A stretch of DNA of 64,000 nucleotides from Alysiella filiformis. GTDB taxonomy: Bacteria > Pseudomonadota > Gammaproteobacteria > Burkholderiales > Neisseriaceae. The stretch is from NCBI RefSeq assembly GCF_014054525.1, contig NZ_CP059564.1, positions 320,357-384,356 of the forward strand, read 5' to 3'. Made by a program: the position numbers and the translations under genes. Under the pieces are notes generated by a model. The model was given only the letters and a program-made list of their open reading frames with translations, did no database searches and was not told the origin of the DNA. Shown in pieces: positions 32,153 to 42,193 of this stretch (positions are counted from its first letter, which is position 1; every line of letters starts with the position of its first letter).

Positions 32153-32625
32153 AAGAACCTTTGACTTTGCAGAATACAGCGTTGACAACCATATTCTACT
32201 TAGATTCTCAAACAATAAAGCTTACTGCTTTGTTGTGATACCCATCTTGCCTTTTGTGTTTCAAGACGGGTATTGATACAATCATCACCCAAATACTGTT
32301 GTTCAATTCTTTTTAACCTGAGTTTTGTTTCAGGCTGCCTGAAATCAGTTTGCAAACTGATTTCAAACCAAATCAAACCAAAATTGTCTTTGTTTGTTGA
32401 TTTCGGCTTTCCAATTTGTTAAAGAGCGATGCAATCAATTAACTGATAAAATCATCAGCAAATTGCAAATTAAAACAAGCAAGCTAGCCATTCTACACAA
32501 ACTCGCTTTAATTTGCAATTTAAAAAAGAAAAATAATCAAAAATAAAAAATTAAACTTTTTAAGCTTAACTCTTTTTAAAAGTTTTTTATTTTATTTTTA
32601 TTCCACTTTCAGGCTGCCTGAATCT
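32153..32625. other. Internal transcribed spacer between 23S and tRNA-Ala
   Basis: No gene. It holds a boxA antitermination element, an embedded DUS copy at 32330 and another at 32610. Rest is A+T-rich. Confidence 0.7.
32417..32428 (-). promoter_or_regulatory. boxA antitermination site before 23S
   Basis: The minus strand reads CGCTCTTTAACA, a near-exact match to the boxA consensus bound by NusB/NusE, placed about 280 bases before 23S. Confidence 0.8.
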
Positions 32626-32701
32626 TGGTGGAGGCAAACGGGATCGAACCGATGACCCCCTGCTTGCAAAGCAGGTGCTCTACCAACTGAGCTATGCCCC
32701 C
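32626..32701 (-). tRNA. tRNA-Ala (TGC anticodon)
   Basis: A 76-base cloverleaf with 5' GGGGGCATAGC, anticodon loop CTTTGCAAG and encoded CCA. The acceptor stem pairs except for one G-U. It sits in the rRNA operon spacer. Confidence 0.97.
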
Positions 32702-32722
32702 AGTATTCCTTTGTTTTGCAAC

Positions 32723-32799
<77 letters not shown>

Positions 32800-32957
32800 A
32801 TGAACTTATTTAAAACAAATCAAAGAAACATCAAAATTTAAAATTTAAAAATAAACAATCTTAAACCTTATCATTTCTTCTTTAATCTGCTTTTTAATTC
32901 TTGCATCTATAATACGATTACCGATAAGTGTGAGTGCATTCAACCTCTTCTTTTCTC

Positions 32958-34500
<1,543 letters not shown>

Positions 34501-34634
34501 ATCTCTAACTTACTTAACTTCTGGTCTGCTTCAAAGAAATTAACAAGAAAATAAATATGAAAAACACATTCAATCTTATAAACTCTCAAAACAGTGTGAG
34601 GCTCAATACACTCACACTTATCGGTAATCATTTT

Positions 34635-34643
34635 TTAAAGAAC
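34635..34643 (-). promoter_or_regulatory. boxA-like site in rRNA leader
   Basis: The minus strand reads GTTCTTTAA, the core of boxA, between the rRNA promoter and 16S. Confidence 0.5.
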
Positions 34644-34693
34644 TAAAAAATCCAACTAAACATTTCTTTGCCGCCGTAGCAGCGAAAAACCGA

Positions 34694-34722
34694 ATTATGC
34701 CCAATATGCCCAAACTGGTCAA
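34694..34722 (-). promoter_or_regulatory. rRNA operon promoter
   Basis: On the minus strand TTGACC (34722-34717) and CATAAT (34699-34694) are separated by 17 bases, a strong sigma-70 arrangement about 200 bases upstream of 16S. Confidence 0.75.
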
Positions 34723-35030
34723 GCATTGCCAAACTTTTTTTTGATAAAAACTGCAAAATATTTTGATTTATCACGAAATTTATTTTGACCATCAACTTTC
34801 AGTCTGCCTGAAATGGTGCAACAAGTTGCACCCTACCCACACACACAATCAAAACGGCAACCGCTTCGCGCCACACACAAAGCGTGGGTATGGCGGCAAG
34901 ACGCCATGTACACTCCCAAATACTCCGCTCTTTTTGGGAGGGCTGCCTGAAACACTGCTACCCACGCTTTTGTTTGGTAAAAGTGGTATGATTGCTGTTT
35001 ATCTTTATCTTTGCTTTGAAACTGAAACCC
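34723..35030. other. Intergenic region between rRNA promoter and zur
   Basis: It contains a REP-like arm (GGTGCAACAAGTTGCACC at 34814), a DUS variant (34802) and a DUS (34942). TATGAT at 34986 could be a zur -10 box. No gene is supported. Confidence 0.5.
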
Positions 35031-35498
35031 ATGAACACCACCAAAAACAAAATTCTTGCCGAATGCCAACAACGTGGCGCACAAGTTACGCCTTTGCGTG
35101 AACAGGTTTTGGACATTGTGTTGCAACTGGACGGCGTGATTAAAGCCTATACTGTATTGGCGCAAATGCAGCGTGTGAGCGACAGTGTGGTTGCACCACC
35201 TACGGCTTATCGGGCTTTGGATTTTTGGGCGGATTTGGGGGTGTTGCACAAAATTCCTGCGGTTAATGGCTATATTTTGTGCAGCCACACGCAACATGAA
35301 TGTGGCGGTCATTGCCACAATGAATTGAACCACAACAGCAGCTTTATTTTGGTATGCGAAAAATGTGGCGCGGTTGATGAGCAAAGTTTGAACCATGAAT
35401 GGCAAGCCTTGCGTGAAGGTGTGAAACGCTCGGGTTTTGCGCTGAAAGAGGAACATGTTGTTTTAACGGGCGTTTGCGCGGAATGCCAAAATCTGTAA
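35031..35498 (+). CDS. zur: Fur-family regulator, probably Zur
   Basis: This encodes 155 residues from the ATG at 35031. The N-terminal winged helix (QVTPLREQVLDIVLQLDGVI, with AYTVLAQMQ) binds DNA; the metal region includes HTQHECGGHCHNEL, and the structural zinc site CEKCG pairs with CAEC near the C-terminus. The arrangement fits Zur, the zinc-responsive repressor, better than Fur. A COG0523 GTPase of the type often under Zur control lies 9 kb downstream, but no Zur box was confirmed there. Confidence 0.85.
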   Translation: MNTTKNKILAECQQRGAQVTPLREQVLDIVLQLDGVIKAYTVLAQMQRVSDSVVAPPTAYRALDFWADLGVLHKIPAVNGYILCSHTQHECGGHCHNELNHNSSFILVCEKCGAVDEQSLNHEWQALREGVKRSGFALKEEHVVLTGVCAECQNL

Positions 35499-35511
35499 TG
35501 CTTTAAAACTT

Positions 35512-35552
35512 TTTCAGGCAGCCTGAATTGGTGTTTCAGGCTGCCTGAAATT
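35512..35552. terminator. Inverted DUS pair between convergent zur and hslO
   Basis: TTTTTCAGGCAGCCTGAA and TTTCAGGCTGCCTGAAA sit head to head between two convergent genes, a bidirectional terminator. Confidence 0.65.
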
Positions 35553-36441
35553 ATTGCAAACGCGCTTTTTCGGTGCGAACGGCTGCCACAATATCCATAC
35601 CAAACAGGGCGTTCACGTCTTGTTCGTCAAAGGTGTAGTGTTCATTACAAAAATCGCAATCTACGGTAATGCTGCCTTCTTCGGCAACGGCATTGCCCAC
35701 TTCTTCGCCACCCAAAAGCAACAGCATATCGCTCACTTTACCGCGCGAACAGGTACAGGCAAATTCCAATGATTCGGGTGCAAACACGCGCGGTGGGGTT
35801 TCGTGAAACAGGCGGTACAGCACGTTTTGCGCGTCCAAATTGAGCAATTCGGTGGCAGTGAGGGTTTCAGCCAGCGTGGTGATGTGTTGCCATGCTTCAT
35901 CGTTCAATTCGGCTTCGGGCAAACGTTGCAACAGCAAGCCGCCAATGTTGTTTTCGTCTGCTGCCAAGGCGATGTGCGTTTGCAATTGCTCGGAACGCGC
36001 CATGTAATTCATCAACATATTGGCAATGCCTTCGCCTTCCAAAGGCACCACGCCTTGCCATTGTTCGCCGTCTTTGGGCTGCAAGGTCAGCACAAACATG
36101 CCATTTTGTCCCAATAAATCGTTTAAACTGGCTTGTGGGTCAATTTGGGCGGTTTCGTCCCAACGGGCGGTGGCGCGGAGGGTTTGGTCGGAAGTGGCTT
36201 CTACCACCAAAAGTTTTAAAATCCCCTGCCCTTGCACTTGCACAATCAGCGTGCCGTCCAATTTTAAATTGCTGGACAACAATGCGCCTGCCGCCAACAA
36301 TTCGCCCAAAGCGCGTTGAATGGCAGCAGGATAATGTTTGCGTTGCACAATGTGTTGCCACACTTCGTGGGCGTGAACGTGCAAACCGCGAATGGGCATA
36401 TCATCAAAAATGAATCGGGTGCGTTGGTTGCTTTGCATCAT
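35551..36441 (-). CDS. hslO: Redox-regulated chaperone Hsp33
   Basis: This encodes 296 residues, near the usual length, from the ATG at 36441 (another ATG follows directly). Hsp33 protects proteins during oxidative stress when its zinc site is oxidised. The C-terminal zinc ligands are in CTCSRGKVSDMLL and CDFCNEHYTF (CxC and CxxC separated by about 30 residues). The N-terminal extension of the open frame up to 36528 has no family sequence and includes a translated DUS. Confidence 0.95.
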   Translation of the reverse strand: MMQSNQRTRFIFDDMPIRGLHVHAHEVWQHIVQRKHYPAAIQRALGELLAAGALLSSNLKLDGTLIVQVQGQGILKLLVVEATSDQTLRATARWDETAQIDPQASLNDLLGQNGMFVLTLQPKDGEQWQGVVPLEGEGIANMLMNYMARSEQLQTHIALAADENNIGGLLLQRLPEAELNDEAWQHITTLAETLTATELLNLDAQNVLYRLFHETPPRVFAPESLEFACTCSRGKVSDMLLLLGGEEVGNAVAEEGSITVDCDFCNEHYTFDEQDVNALFGMDIVAAVRTEKARLQ

Positions 36442-36597
36442 CAAAAATCTTTCTGTGAAATAATGCAACAATATGGTTTCAGGCTGCCTGAAAATCAAGG
36501 GGCAATAAGCCAACTGTGTTTGCAACAATATTTTTTCGTTTTGGGCGCGATACGGTATAATTGGATTATTTTCATAACTTAAATTCCGAGTTCCGCC

Positions 36598-37464
36598 ATG
36601 CTAACCTGCGAAATGGACGAAATCATCATTCACGGCACAACCAGTAAAGGTAAAGTTTTCCGTCCCAGTGATTGGGCGGAACGCTTATGTGGCATTTTGT
36701 CATCTTTCAATAAAGAAAACCGCCTGTCCTACCACGAATGGGTGCAACCCATTGTGTTGGACAAAGTGCGCTGCGTTGCCATCGACCCCAAATTAGCCGA
36801 CATCAATCCCAATATGTTCCGCTTTTTGATGGATTTTGCGGCAGACAACGATTTGCGCGTATTGGAATACGGCGCGTTGTTGCAAGAAATGGGCATAGAA
36901 CCCAGCCAACACACCCCACCCCCATCAACCCAACACGACACCCCCACCACACAGCAGCCTGAACCACATGAAATGGCGGTTTCAGGCAGCCAAACGGTTG
37001 CAGCGCAAGCCGATGCGCCCGTTTTGCGTGAAATCATGCCACACGAAACCGCATCGGCTTTTGCCGCATTAAGCGTGTTGCGCCCCAAATTGCAAGACAT
37101 CAACAGCTTTGTGGAGCAAGTAAATGAAATTCAACGCAAACAAGGCTATCGTTTACTGGGCATTTTTGAAGGCGGCATGAGCAACGCGGTGGCGGTATGC
37201 GGTTTTCGTGAAGAGATGAATTTGGTAAGCGGTCGCCACATTCACATTGATGATTTGATTACCTTGCCACAATATCGCCGCAACGGTTATGGCACACGCC
37301 TGTTGTCGGAAGTGCAAAACATCGCGCGTTTGGCAGGCATTGCCGAAATCCACATTGACAGCAATGTGGGCGGCGAACGCACCACCGCACACCGCATTTA
37401 TTTCCAACATGGCTTTGAAATTGGTGCATATCATTTTGTTTGCCAAGTGGATTTGTTGCGGTAA
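36598..37464 (+). CDS. DUF3579 and GNAT acetyltransferase fusion
   Basis: This encodes 288 residues. Residues 6-95 match DUF3579 (IIHGTTSKGKVFRPSDWAER, then FRFLMDFAADNDLRVLEYG). A Pro/Thr/Gln-rich linker (about 100-135) leads to a GNAT domain (about 140-288) with the acetyl-CoA loop YRRNGYGTRLL and DDLITLP before it. The DUF3579 family normally stands alone. The GNAT substrate is unknown. ATG at 36598 or 36613 are both possible. Confidence 0.82.
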   Translation: MLTCEMDEIIIHGTTSKGKVFRPSDWAERLCGILSSFNKENRLSYHEWVQPIVLDKVRCVAIDPKLADINPNMFRFLMDFAADNDLRVLEYGALLQEMGIEPSQHTPPPSTQHDTPTTQQPEPHEMAVSGSQTVAAQADAPVLREIMPHETASAFAALSVLRPKLQDINSFVEQVNEIQRKQGYRLLGIFEGGMSNAVAVCGFREEMNLVSGRHIHIDDLITLPQYRRNGYGTRLLSEVQNIARLAGIAEIHIDSNVGGERTTAHRIYFQHGFEIGAYHFVCQVDLLR

Positions 37465-37511
37465 ACAGGTTCAAATGGCAACAAGGGTGGATTTCACGTC
37501 CACCCTTTTTT

Positions 37512-37686
37512 AACGTGTACTCGGGATAAGTAACCGTCAATTTGCCAACAAACCAGCTCTCTCCCTATGAGAAAGCGTTGGAGAGAGCTTGTTGAGCAGC
37601 ATACCCTCTCCCCAACCCTCTCCCACAGGGAGAGGGCGCAAAGTGACTTAAATTTATCAATGATTTTTATCCCAAACTCAACGTCT
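37512..37686. mobile_element. MITE-like element, family C, copy 1
   Basis: Terminal arms AACGTGTACTCGGGATAAG and TTTTTATCCCAAACTCAACG are imperfect inverted repeats. The interior has two GC-rich palindromes (CTCTCTCCC/GGAGAGAG and CCCTCTCCC/GGGAGAGGG). Copies lie at 40480, 41931 and 51794. Confidence 0.75.
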
Positions 37687-37710
37687 TTTATTGTGCTGGT
37701 GCAACCATGT

Positions 37711-38841
37711 TCAGCCAACCGTTTTTTTGCCTTGTACATCAATAATCCACACTTCCGCTTGCGAACCCAAACGAAACGGTATCCCCCAAAAACCATAGCC
37801 CGATGTAACCACAAAATGCGTGTTGCCGCGTTTTGCATAGCCATAGTGGATTTCATTCAAAAACCGCACCACCCAATTACCAGGGAAAATCTGCCCATTG
37901 TGAACGTGTCCCGATACTTGCAAATCAATGGGCAATTTGGCGTGTGCCAACACCCCATCTGGACGATGGTCCAACAGAAAAATCGGTTGTTGGACGTTGG
38001 CTTTTTGCAATAATTGGGCGGTGGGCAAACGTTCGGCATCCAAATTGTCGGGGCGACCCACTACCCAAAAACGGTTGTCCACCCACACCGCTTCATCGCG
38101 CAATACGCGAATCCCTGCACTTTCAATGGCTTGTGTGATGTGTTTGCCTTCGCGCACATCGTGGTTGCCCAAGGTGGCAAACACCCCCAATGGCGCACGA
38201 ATTTTTTGTAAATGCGGTTTCATGTTTTCGGCGGTGTAGGCGGCAATGTCATCGTCCATGATGTCGCCTGGCATGAGCACCAAATCCACTTTTTCTTCAT
38301 TCAAAATGTTTGCCAATTTGTCTAATTGGCGTTTGCCCACCAGCACGCCCAAATGTGTGTCGGCAACCATGGCGATGCGTACAGGCTGCGCCATGGGTTT
38401 GTCTATTTCAATGACCACGCGCCTTACGGCAGGCACATAGGCATTGAACCAGCCCAAACCAAACATCGCCACCACCAGCACGGGGGCAATTTTGCGTAAA
38501 TCGGCTTGCAACAAATCGGCATTTTGGTAACGTGCCACGCGGCTGCGGCGCAAAATGTTCGCCACAATCCACGCCAGCACGGTTGCCAAAAACACAAACC
38601 ACAACACCGTCAGCCAAATGGCATTGATGCGAAAAATGTGGTGGTGCAAACGCAAAAATGCCAACAACATCAATCCATTGCTGATTGCCAACACCATCAG
38701 CAATAAGCCTCTTCGCGCCCAAACATGGCGCATTTTGCCCTGCCACGCCAAGCCTCGCGCCAAGTTGAAACTCAAAAATTGCACTGCCGCCCACACGGTA
38801 AAAAAGATAATCGGAAATTGAGACATAAAATAAAATTTCAT
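37711..38841 (-). CDS. Membrane-anchored metallophosphoesterase
   Basis: This encodes 376 residues from the ATG at 38841; an ATG at 38826 is also possible and neither has a clear ribosome site. Four hydrophobic segments (within about 1-135) precede a calcineurin-type phosphoesterase domain. Metal-binding motifs are MVADTHLG, MPGDIMDD, LGNHD and SGHVHNGQ, the full five-motif set. The relatives include YkuE/LpxG-like enzymes; the catalytic domain probably faces the periplasm. Substrate is unknown. Divergent from sstT. Confidence 0.88.
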   Translation of the reverse strand: MKFYFMSQFPIIFFTVWAAVQFLSFNLARGLAWQGKMRHVWARRGLLLMVLAISNGLMLLAFLRLHHHIFRINAIWLTVLWFVFLATVLAWIVANILRRSRVARYQNADLLQADLRKIAPVLVVAMFGLGWFNAYVPAVRRVVIEIDKPMAQPVRIAMVADTHLGVLVGKRQLDKLANILNEEKVDLVLMPGDIMDDDIAAYTAENMKPHLQKIRAPLGVFATLGNHDVREGKHITQAIESAGIRVLRDEAVWVDNRFWVVGRPDNLDAERLPTAQLLQKANVQQPIFLLDHRPDGVLAHAKLPIDLQVSGHVHNGQIFPGNWVVRFLNEIHYGYAKRGNTHFVVTSGYGFWGIPFRLGSQAEVWIIDVQGKKTVG

Positions 38842-38894
38842 CAAAAATAATAACCTGTGTTCGTAAGATTACAGGTTTTCAACCATCAATGTGT

Positions 38895-38953
38895 TTTCAG
38901 GCAGCCTGAAAACACCAAACTGCCGATTGTATGATTTTCAGGCTGCCTGAAAC
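38895..38953. terminator. DUS pair between divergent genes
   Basis: TTTTCAGGCAGCCTGAAAAC at 38895 and TTTTCAGGCTGCCTGAAAC at 38936 face each other. Since the flanking genes diverge, this is not a terminator of either; it could be the boundary of a former unit or simply two uptake sites. Confidence 0.3.
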
Positions 38954-39037
38954 GCAATTTTCTTTTAAAAAATGTTAAATTTTGGTATAAATACGCCTGT
39001 TTCTTTCCCACAATATCATTTAAAAAGGAAAAATGTT

Positions 39038-40270
39038 ATGGATAACCCAACCCCACAAACGGTTGAACCGCAAAACAGCAATCGTTTGATTATACAAATC
39101 ATCATCGGCTTGGTGCTGGGTATGCTGGTTGGCACCATTGTGCCGTCAGCCACTGCCGTTACCAGCATTTTGGGCGATTTATTTGTGGGCGCATTGAAAG
39201 CCGTTGCGCCCTATTTGGTGTTTGTGTTGGTAACGCTTGCCGTAGCCCAACACCGCGAGGGCAACAAAACCAATATGGGTAGCATTTTGGTGATGTATTT
39301 GCTTGGCACATTTGGTGCGGCGGTGGTGGCGGTGGTGGGCAGCATGATGTTTCCCAGCACACTCACTTTGGTGAGCAGCGAAAATGTGAGCATTCAAGCC
39401 CCCACAGGCATTGCCGCCGTGTTGAAAAACCTGCTGATGAATTTGGTTGCCAACCCATTTGGCGCATTGGTGGGCGCAAACTACATTGGCATTTTGGCAT
39501 GGGCGATTTTATTGGGTTTTGCCCTGCGCCGCGCTTCGCAAGCCACACATCAGGTTTTAAGTGATGTTTCTCATGCCGTGTCAGCCATTGTGCGTTGGAT
39601 TATTCGCCTTGCTCCCATTGGCATTTTCGGTTTGATGAGCGTAACCGTTGCCGAAACAGGCTTTGTGAAAATGATTGCCGAATACGGTAAAGTGATTTTG
39701 GTATTGCTGGGCTGTATGGCTTTTGTGGCATTTGTGCTGAATCCGATTATCGTGTTTGCCAAAACCAAGCAAAACCCCTATCCCTTGGTCATGACTTGCC
39801 TGCGTGAAAGTGGCATACCCGCATTTTTCACACGTTCATCGGCAGCCAATATTCCCGTAAACATGGCTTTGGCAAAAAAATTGAATTTGAACGAAGACAC
39901 CTATTCCGTATCCATTCCCTTGGGCGCGACCATCAATATGGCAGGTGCGGCAATCACCATTACCGTGCTGACTTTGGCGGCGGTACACACACAAGGCATT
40001 GCCGTGGATTTCATGACGGCAGTATTGTTGAGCGTGATTGCGGCAGTGAGTGCCTGTGGCGCATCGGGTGTGGCAGGCGGTTCATTGTTGTTGATTCCCT
40101 TGGCGTGCAGCTTGTTCAACATTCCCAATGACGTGGCAATGCAAGTGGTGGCTGTGGGTTTCATCATCGGCGTGATTCAAGATTCGGCAGAAACGGCACT
40201 CAATTCATCTACCGATGTGTTGTTTACCGCCGCCGCCGACATTGCCGAAAAAGCCAAAACAGCCAAATGA
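39038..40270 (+). CDS. sstT: Sodium:serine/threonine symporter SstT
   Basis: This encodes 410 residues from the ATG at 39038, with AAGGA before it. It is a dicarboxylate/amino acid:cation symporter (DAACS) family member. Hallmarks are [20 protein letters not shown] near residue 300 and [18 protein letters not shown] near 340, matching SstT, which imports serine and threonine with sodium. About eight transmembrane segments plus reentrant loops are visible. A DUS and the promoter for the initiator tRNA follow. Confidence 0.94.
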   Translation: MDNPTPQTVEPQNSNRLIIQIIIGLVLGMLVGTIVPSATAVTSILGDLFVGALKAVAPYLVFVLVTLAVAQHREGNKTNMGSILVMYLLGTFGAAVVAVVGSMMFPSTLTLVSSENVSIQAPTGIAAVLKNLLMNLVANPFGALVGANYIGILAWAILLGFALRRASQATHQVLSDVSHAVSAIVRWIIRLAPIGIFGLMSVTVAETGFVKMIAEYGKVILVLLGCMAFVAFVLNPIIVFAKTKQNPYPLVMTCLRESGIPAFFTRSSAANIPVNMALAKKLNLNEDTYSVSIPLGATINMAGAAITITVLTLAAVHTQGIAVDFMTAVLLSVIAAVSACGASGVAGGSLLLIPLACSLFNIPNDVAMQVVAVGFIIGVIQDSAETALNSSTDVLFTAAADIAEKAKTAK

Positions 40271-40301
40271 TGCTTTTCAGGCTGCCTGAAACAAAAAACA
40301 T

Positions 40302-40330
40302 TTGACACGGCAAAAAAACATCTGTATAGT
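40302..40330 (+). promoter_or_regulatory. Promoter of initiator tRNA
   Basis: TTGACA (40302) and TATAGT (40325) with a 17-base spacer, 12 bases before the tRNA; close to consensus sigma-70. Confidence 0.9.
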
Positions 40331-40342
40331 TCAAGTTTCTGA

Positions 40343-40419
<77 letters not shown>

Positions 40420-40425
40420 AATTTC

Positions 40426-40458
40426 AACCGCCTTGTTTTTACAAGGCGGTTTTATTTT
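40426..40458 (+). terminator. Terminator of tRNA-fMet
   Basis: AACCGCCTTG and CAAGGCGGTT with a short loop, followed by TTATTTTTT. Confidence 0.85.
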
Positions 40459-40479
40459 TTGGCTGGTAGCGTGTTTTTT

Positions 40480-40627
40480 AACGCGAACTCGGGATAAAAG
40501 TAATTGATAAATTTAAGTAACTTGACTCCCTATCCCTATGGGAGAGGGTATGCCGCCCAATAAGCCCTCTCTCCAACGCTTTCCCACAGGGGGAGAGAAC
40601 TGGCTTGTTGGCAAATTGACCACGTTT
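40480..40627. mobile_element. MITE-like element, family C, copy 2 (inverted)
   Basis: Arms AACGCGAACTCGGGATAAAAG and the truncated GCAAATTGACCACGTTTT end. Inverted relative to copy 1 and slightly shorter; it lacks one full arm. Confidence 0.7.
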
Positions 40628-40628
40628 T

Positions 40629-40658
40629 TTAAGGGGATAGATGACCCATCTATCCCCT
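40629..40658 (-). terminator. Terminator of the CAP lipoprotein gene
   Basis: On the minus strand AAGGGGATAGATG pairs with CATCTATCCCCTT, followed by AAAAAACG, just after the stop at 40663. Confidence 0.7.
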
Positions 40659-40662
40659 TTGT

Positions 40663-41877
40663 TTATTGTTTTGCGCCAAATGCGCCATATTTGCCTGTGC
40701 TGTGTTCGTAAAACACGCCGCCCAATTCTTTGGCACGTTCGCCAAAAAATGCGCCTTGTGTTTCCACCGCCGCATTGCTGGGGCTTTGGAACGATGTGCC
40801 GCGAATGTTGGCTTTGATGTCCACCGCCTTTTGTCCGCGTTCAGACAGCGTGCCGTTGAGTTTTTTGTTGCCAAAATCTGCGGTAAATTGTGCGTCCACG
40901 TTTTTGTTGGTGTTTTGTTTGTCCACAATCACGCCTTTGCCCGTGTAGTGGGCTGAACCTGTTTGTGGCATATTGTCGTATTCGGTGTGTTTGCCAAAAT
41001 AGAAGACTTTTTGATTTTCATTGCCTTTTTTGACCACGCCAAAACGGGTATCTTGATAACCATTCACTTCGGCATGATAGCCATTTTTGTTAAATTCTTT
41101 CCACGCGCCATTGCTGGGAAAATCGTTGAGGTAGATTTGTGTGTTGTCCACCCACAAATATTGGCTGGCTTCGCTGGGGCGAGCGGTGGTGATGTGTGCG
41201 CTCACGTCTGATAGGCGATTTTGTTTGGCGGCTGCGCTGTTGTCAAAGGCGTAATCGGCAATTTCAATGTTGTCGGAACCGAAAATTTGTACCCAATGAT
41301 AACCGTATTGGCTGCCTGAAACATACACCAAACCCATGCCAATTTTGCTGAATTCGGGTCTGACGATATTGGCATAATGCCCTGAACTGTTTTTCCATTG
41401 TTCCATCACGGTTTGCTGGGCGGAGTTGGCACCTGCTGCCAAATTTTCGCCCATGCGACCTTGTTTGAGAACTTTATCGTGAAAGGATTCGTTGCCATCG
41501 GGACGTGTGTGGGCGAATCGTCCCACCACTTCTTCCGCGCGTTGCTGGGCATAGGCGGCGAGTTTGGCATCGTATTTTAAGGCAGGCAAACCTTTTTCGG
41601 CACGCAATTGGTTGGTGTATTGAATGGCTTTTTGCAATTCTGCCTGCAACGCGGCGGCGGCAGGTTTCACGGTAAAGCCCTGAATGGGCAGGGTTTGTGC
41701 GACAACGCGCTGGCTGTCTGAAACGGGCTGTGAAACGCGCTTGGGCTGGGTGGGTTGCGTGGGTTGTTTTTGCGATGTGGGGGTGGATTGAACCGTGGGC
41801 GATGATGAGTTGCCACCACCACCGCAAGCGGCAAGCGTCCCCAACATAATAAGAGAGAAAATGGCATTAAAGTGCAT
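40663..41877 (-). CDS. Surface lipoprotein: CAP domain fused to a TbpB/Slam-type C-terminal barrel
   Basis: This encodes 404 residues. The lipobox is LAAC, followed by GGGGNSSS, the glycine-rich stretch common to Slam-exported lipoproteins. AAAGGA precedes the ATG. Residues about 75-185 form a CAP (SCP/PR-1) domain: TNQLRAEKGLPALKYDAKLA, AYAQQRAEEV, FAHTRPDG, MGENLA, HYANIV and GYHWVQIFG are recognisable. The C-terminal part has a handle (YTGKGVIVD) and small beta barrel (GTLSERG, GAFFGERAKELGGVF, FGAKQ) as in TbpB/FHbp relatives. It is likely displayed on the outer membrane by a Slam translocon, which is not in the window. The combination is unusual. Confidence 0.85.
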   Translation of the reverse strand: MHFNAIFSLIMLGTLAACGGGGNSSSPTVQSTPTSQKQPTQPTQPKRVSQPVSDSQRVVAQTLPIQGFTVKPAAAALQAELQKAIQYTNQLRAEKGLPALKYDAKLAAYAQQRAEEVVGRFAHTRPDGNESFHDKVLKQGRMGENLAAGANSAQQTVMEQWKNSSGHYANIVRPEFSKIGMGLVYVSGSQYGYHWVQIFGSDNIEIADYAFDNSAAAKQNRLSDVSAHITTARPSEASQYLWVDNTQIYLNDFPSNGAWKEFNKNGYHAEVNGYQDTRFGVVKKGNENQKVFYFGKHTEYDNMPQTGSAHYTGKGVIVDKQNTNKNVDAQFTADFGNKKLNGTLSERGQKAVDIKANIRGTSFQSPSNAAVETQGAFFGERAKELGGVFYEHSTGKYGAFGAKQ

Positions 41878-41930
41878 GATGAATTTCCTTTGTGAGATTA
41901 AGGGGTTGAATGATGTTATTAACGTGAATC

Positions 41931-42096
41931 GGGATAAGTATCTGTAAATGTGCCAATCAACCCGCCCTCTCTCCCTGTGGGAAAGCGTTGGAGAGAGGGT
42001 TTATTGAGCAGCATACCCTCTCCCCAGCCCTCTCCCACAGAGAGAGGGAGTCAAGTTACTTAAATTTATCAATCACTTTTATCCCAAACTCACGTT
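41931..42096. mobile_element. MITE-like element, family C, copy 3
   Basis: Arms AACGTGAATCGGGATAAG and TTTTATCCCAAACTCACGTT, interior palindromes as in copy 1. It occupies most of the 316-base gap between the CAP lipoprotein and the ribonuclease gene. Confidence 0.8.
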
Positions 42097-42193
42097 ATTA
42101 TAGCGCGAATTGGCATTTCAGGCTGCCTTGGGCTTTCCCACAACAAACCATGCACAGGATAAAACCCATCAGCAGCCCCAAACACATTGTGCT

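Noticed and set aside
38895-38953. Terminator for the metallophosphoesterase or sstT
   Set aside because: Both genes transcribe away from this pair, so it cannot terminate either; listed with low confidence only as an inverted DUS pair.
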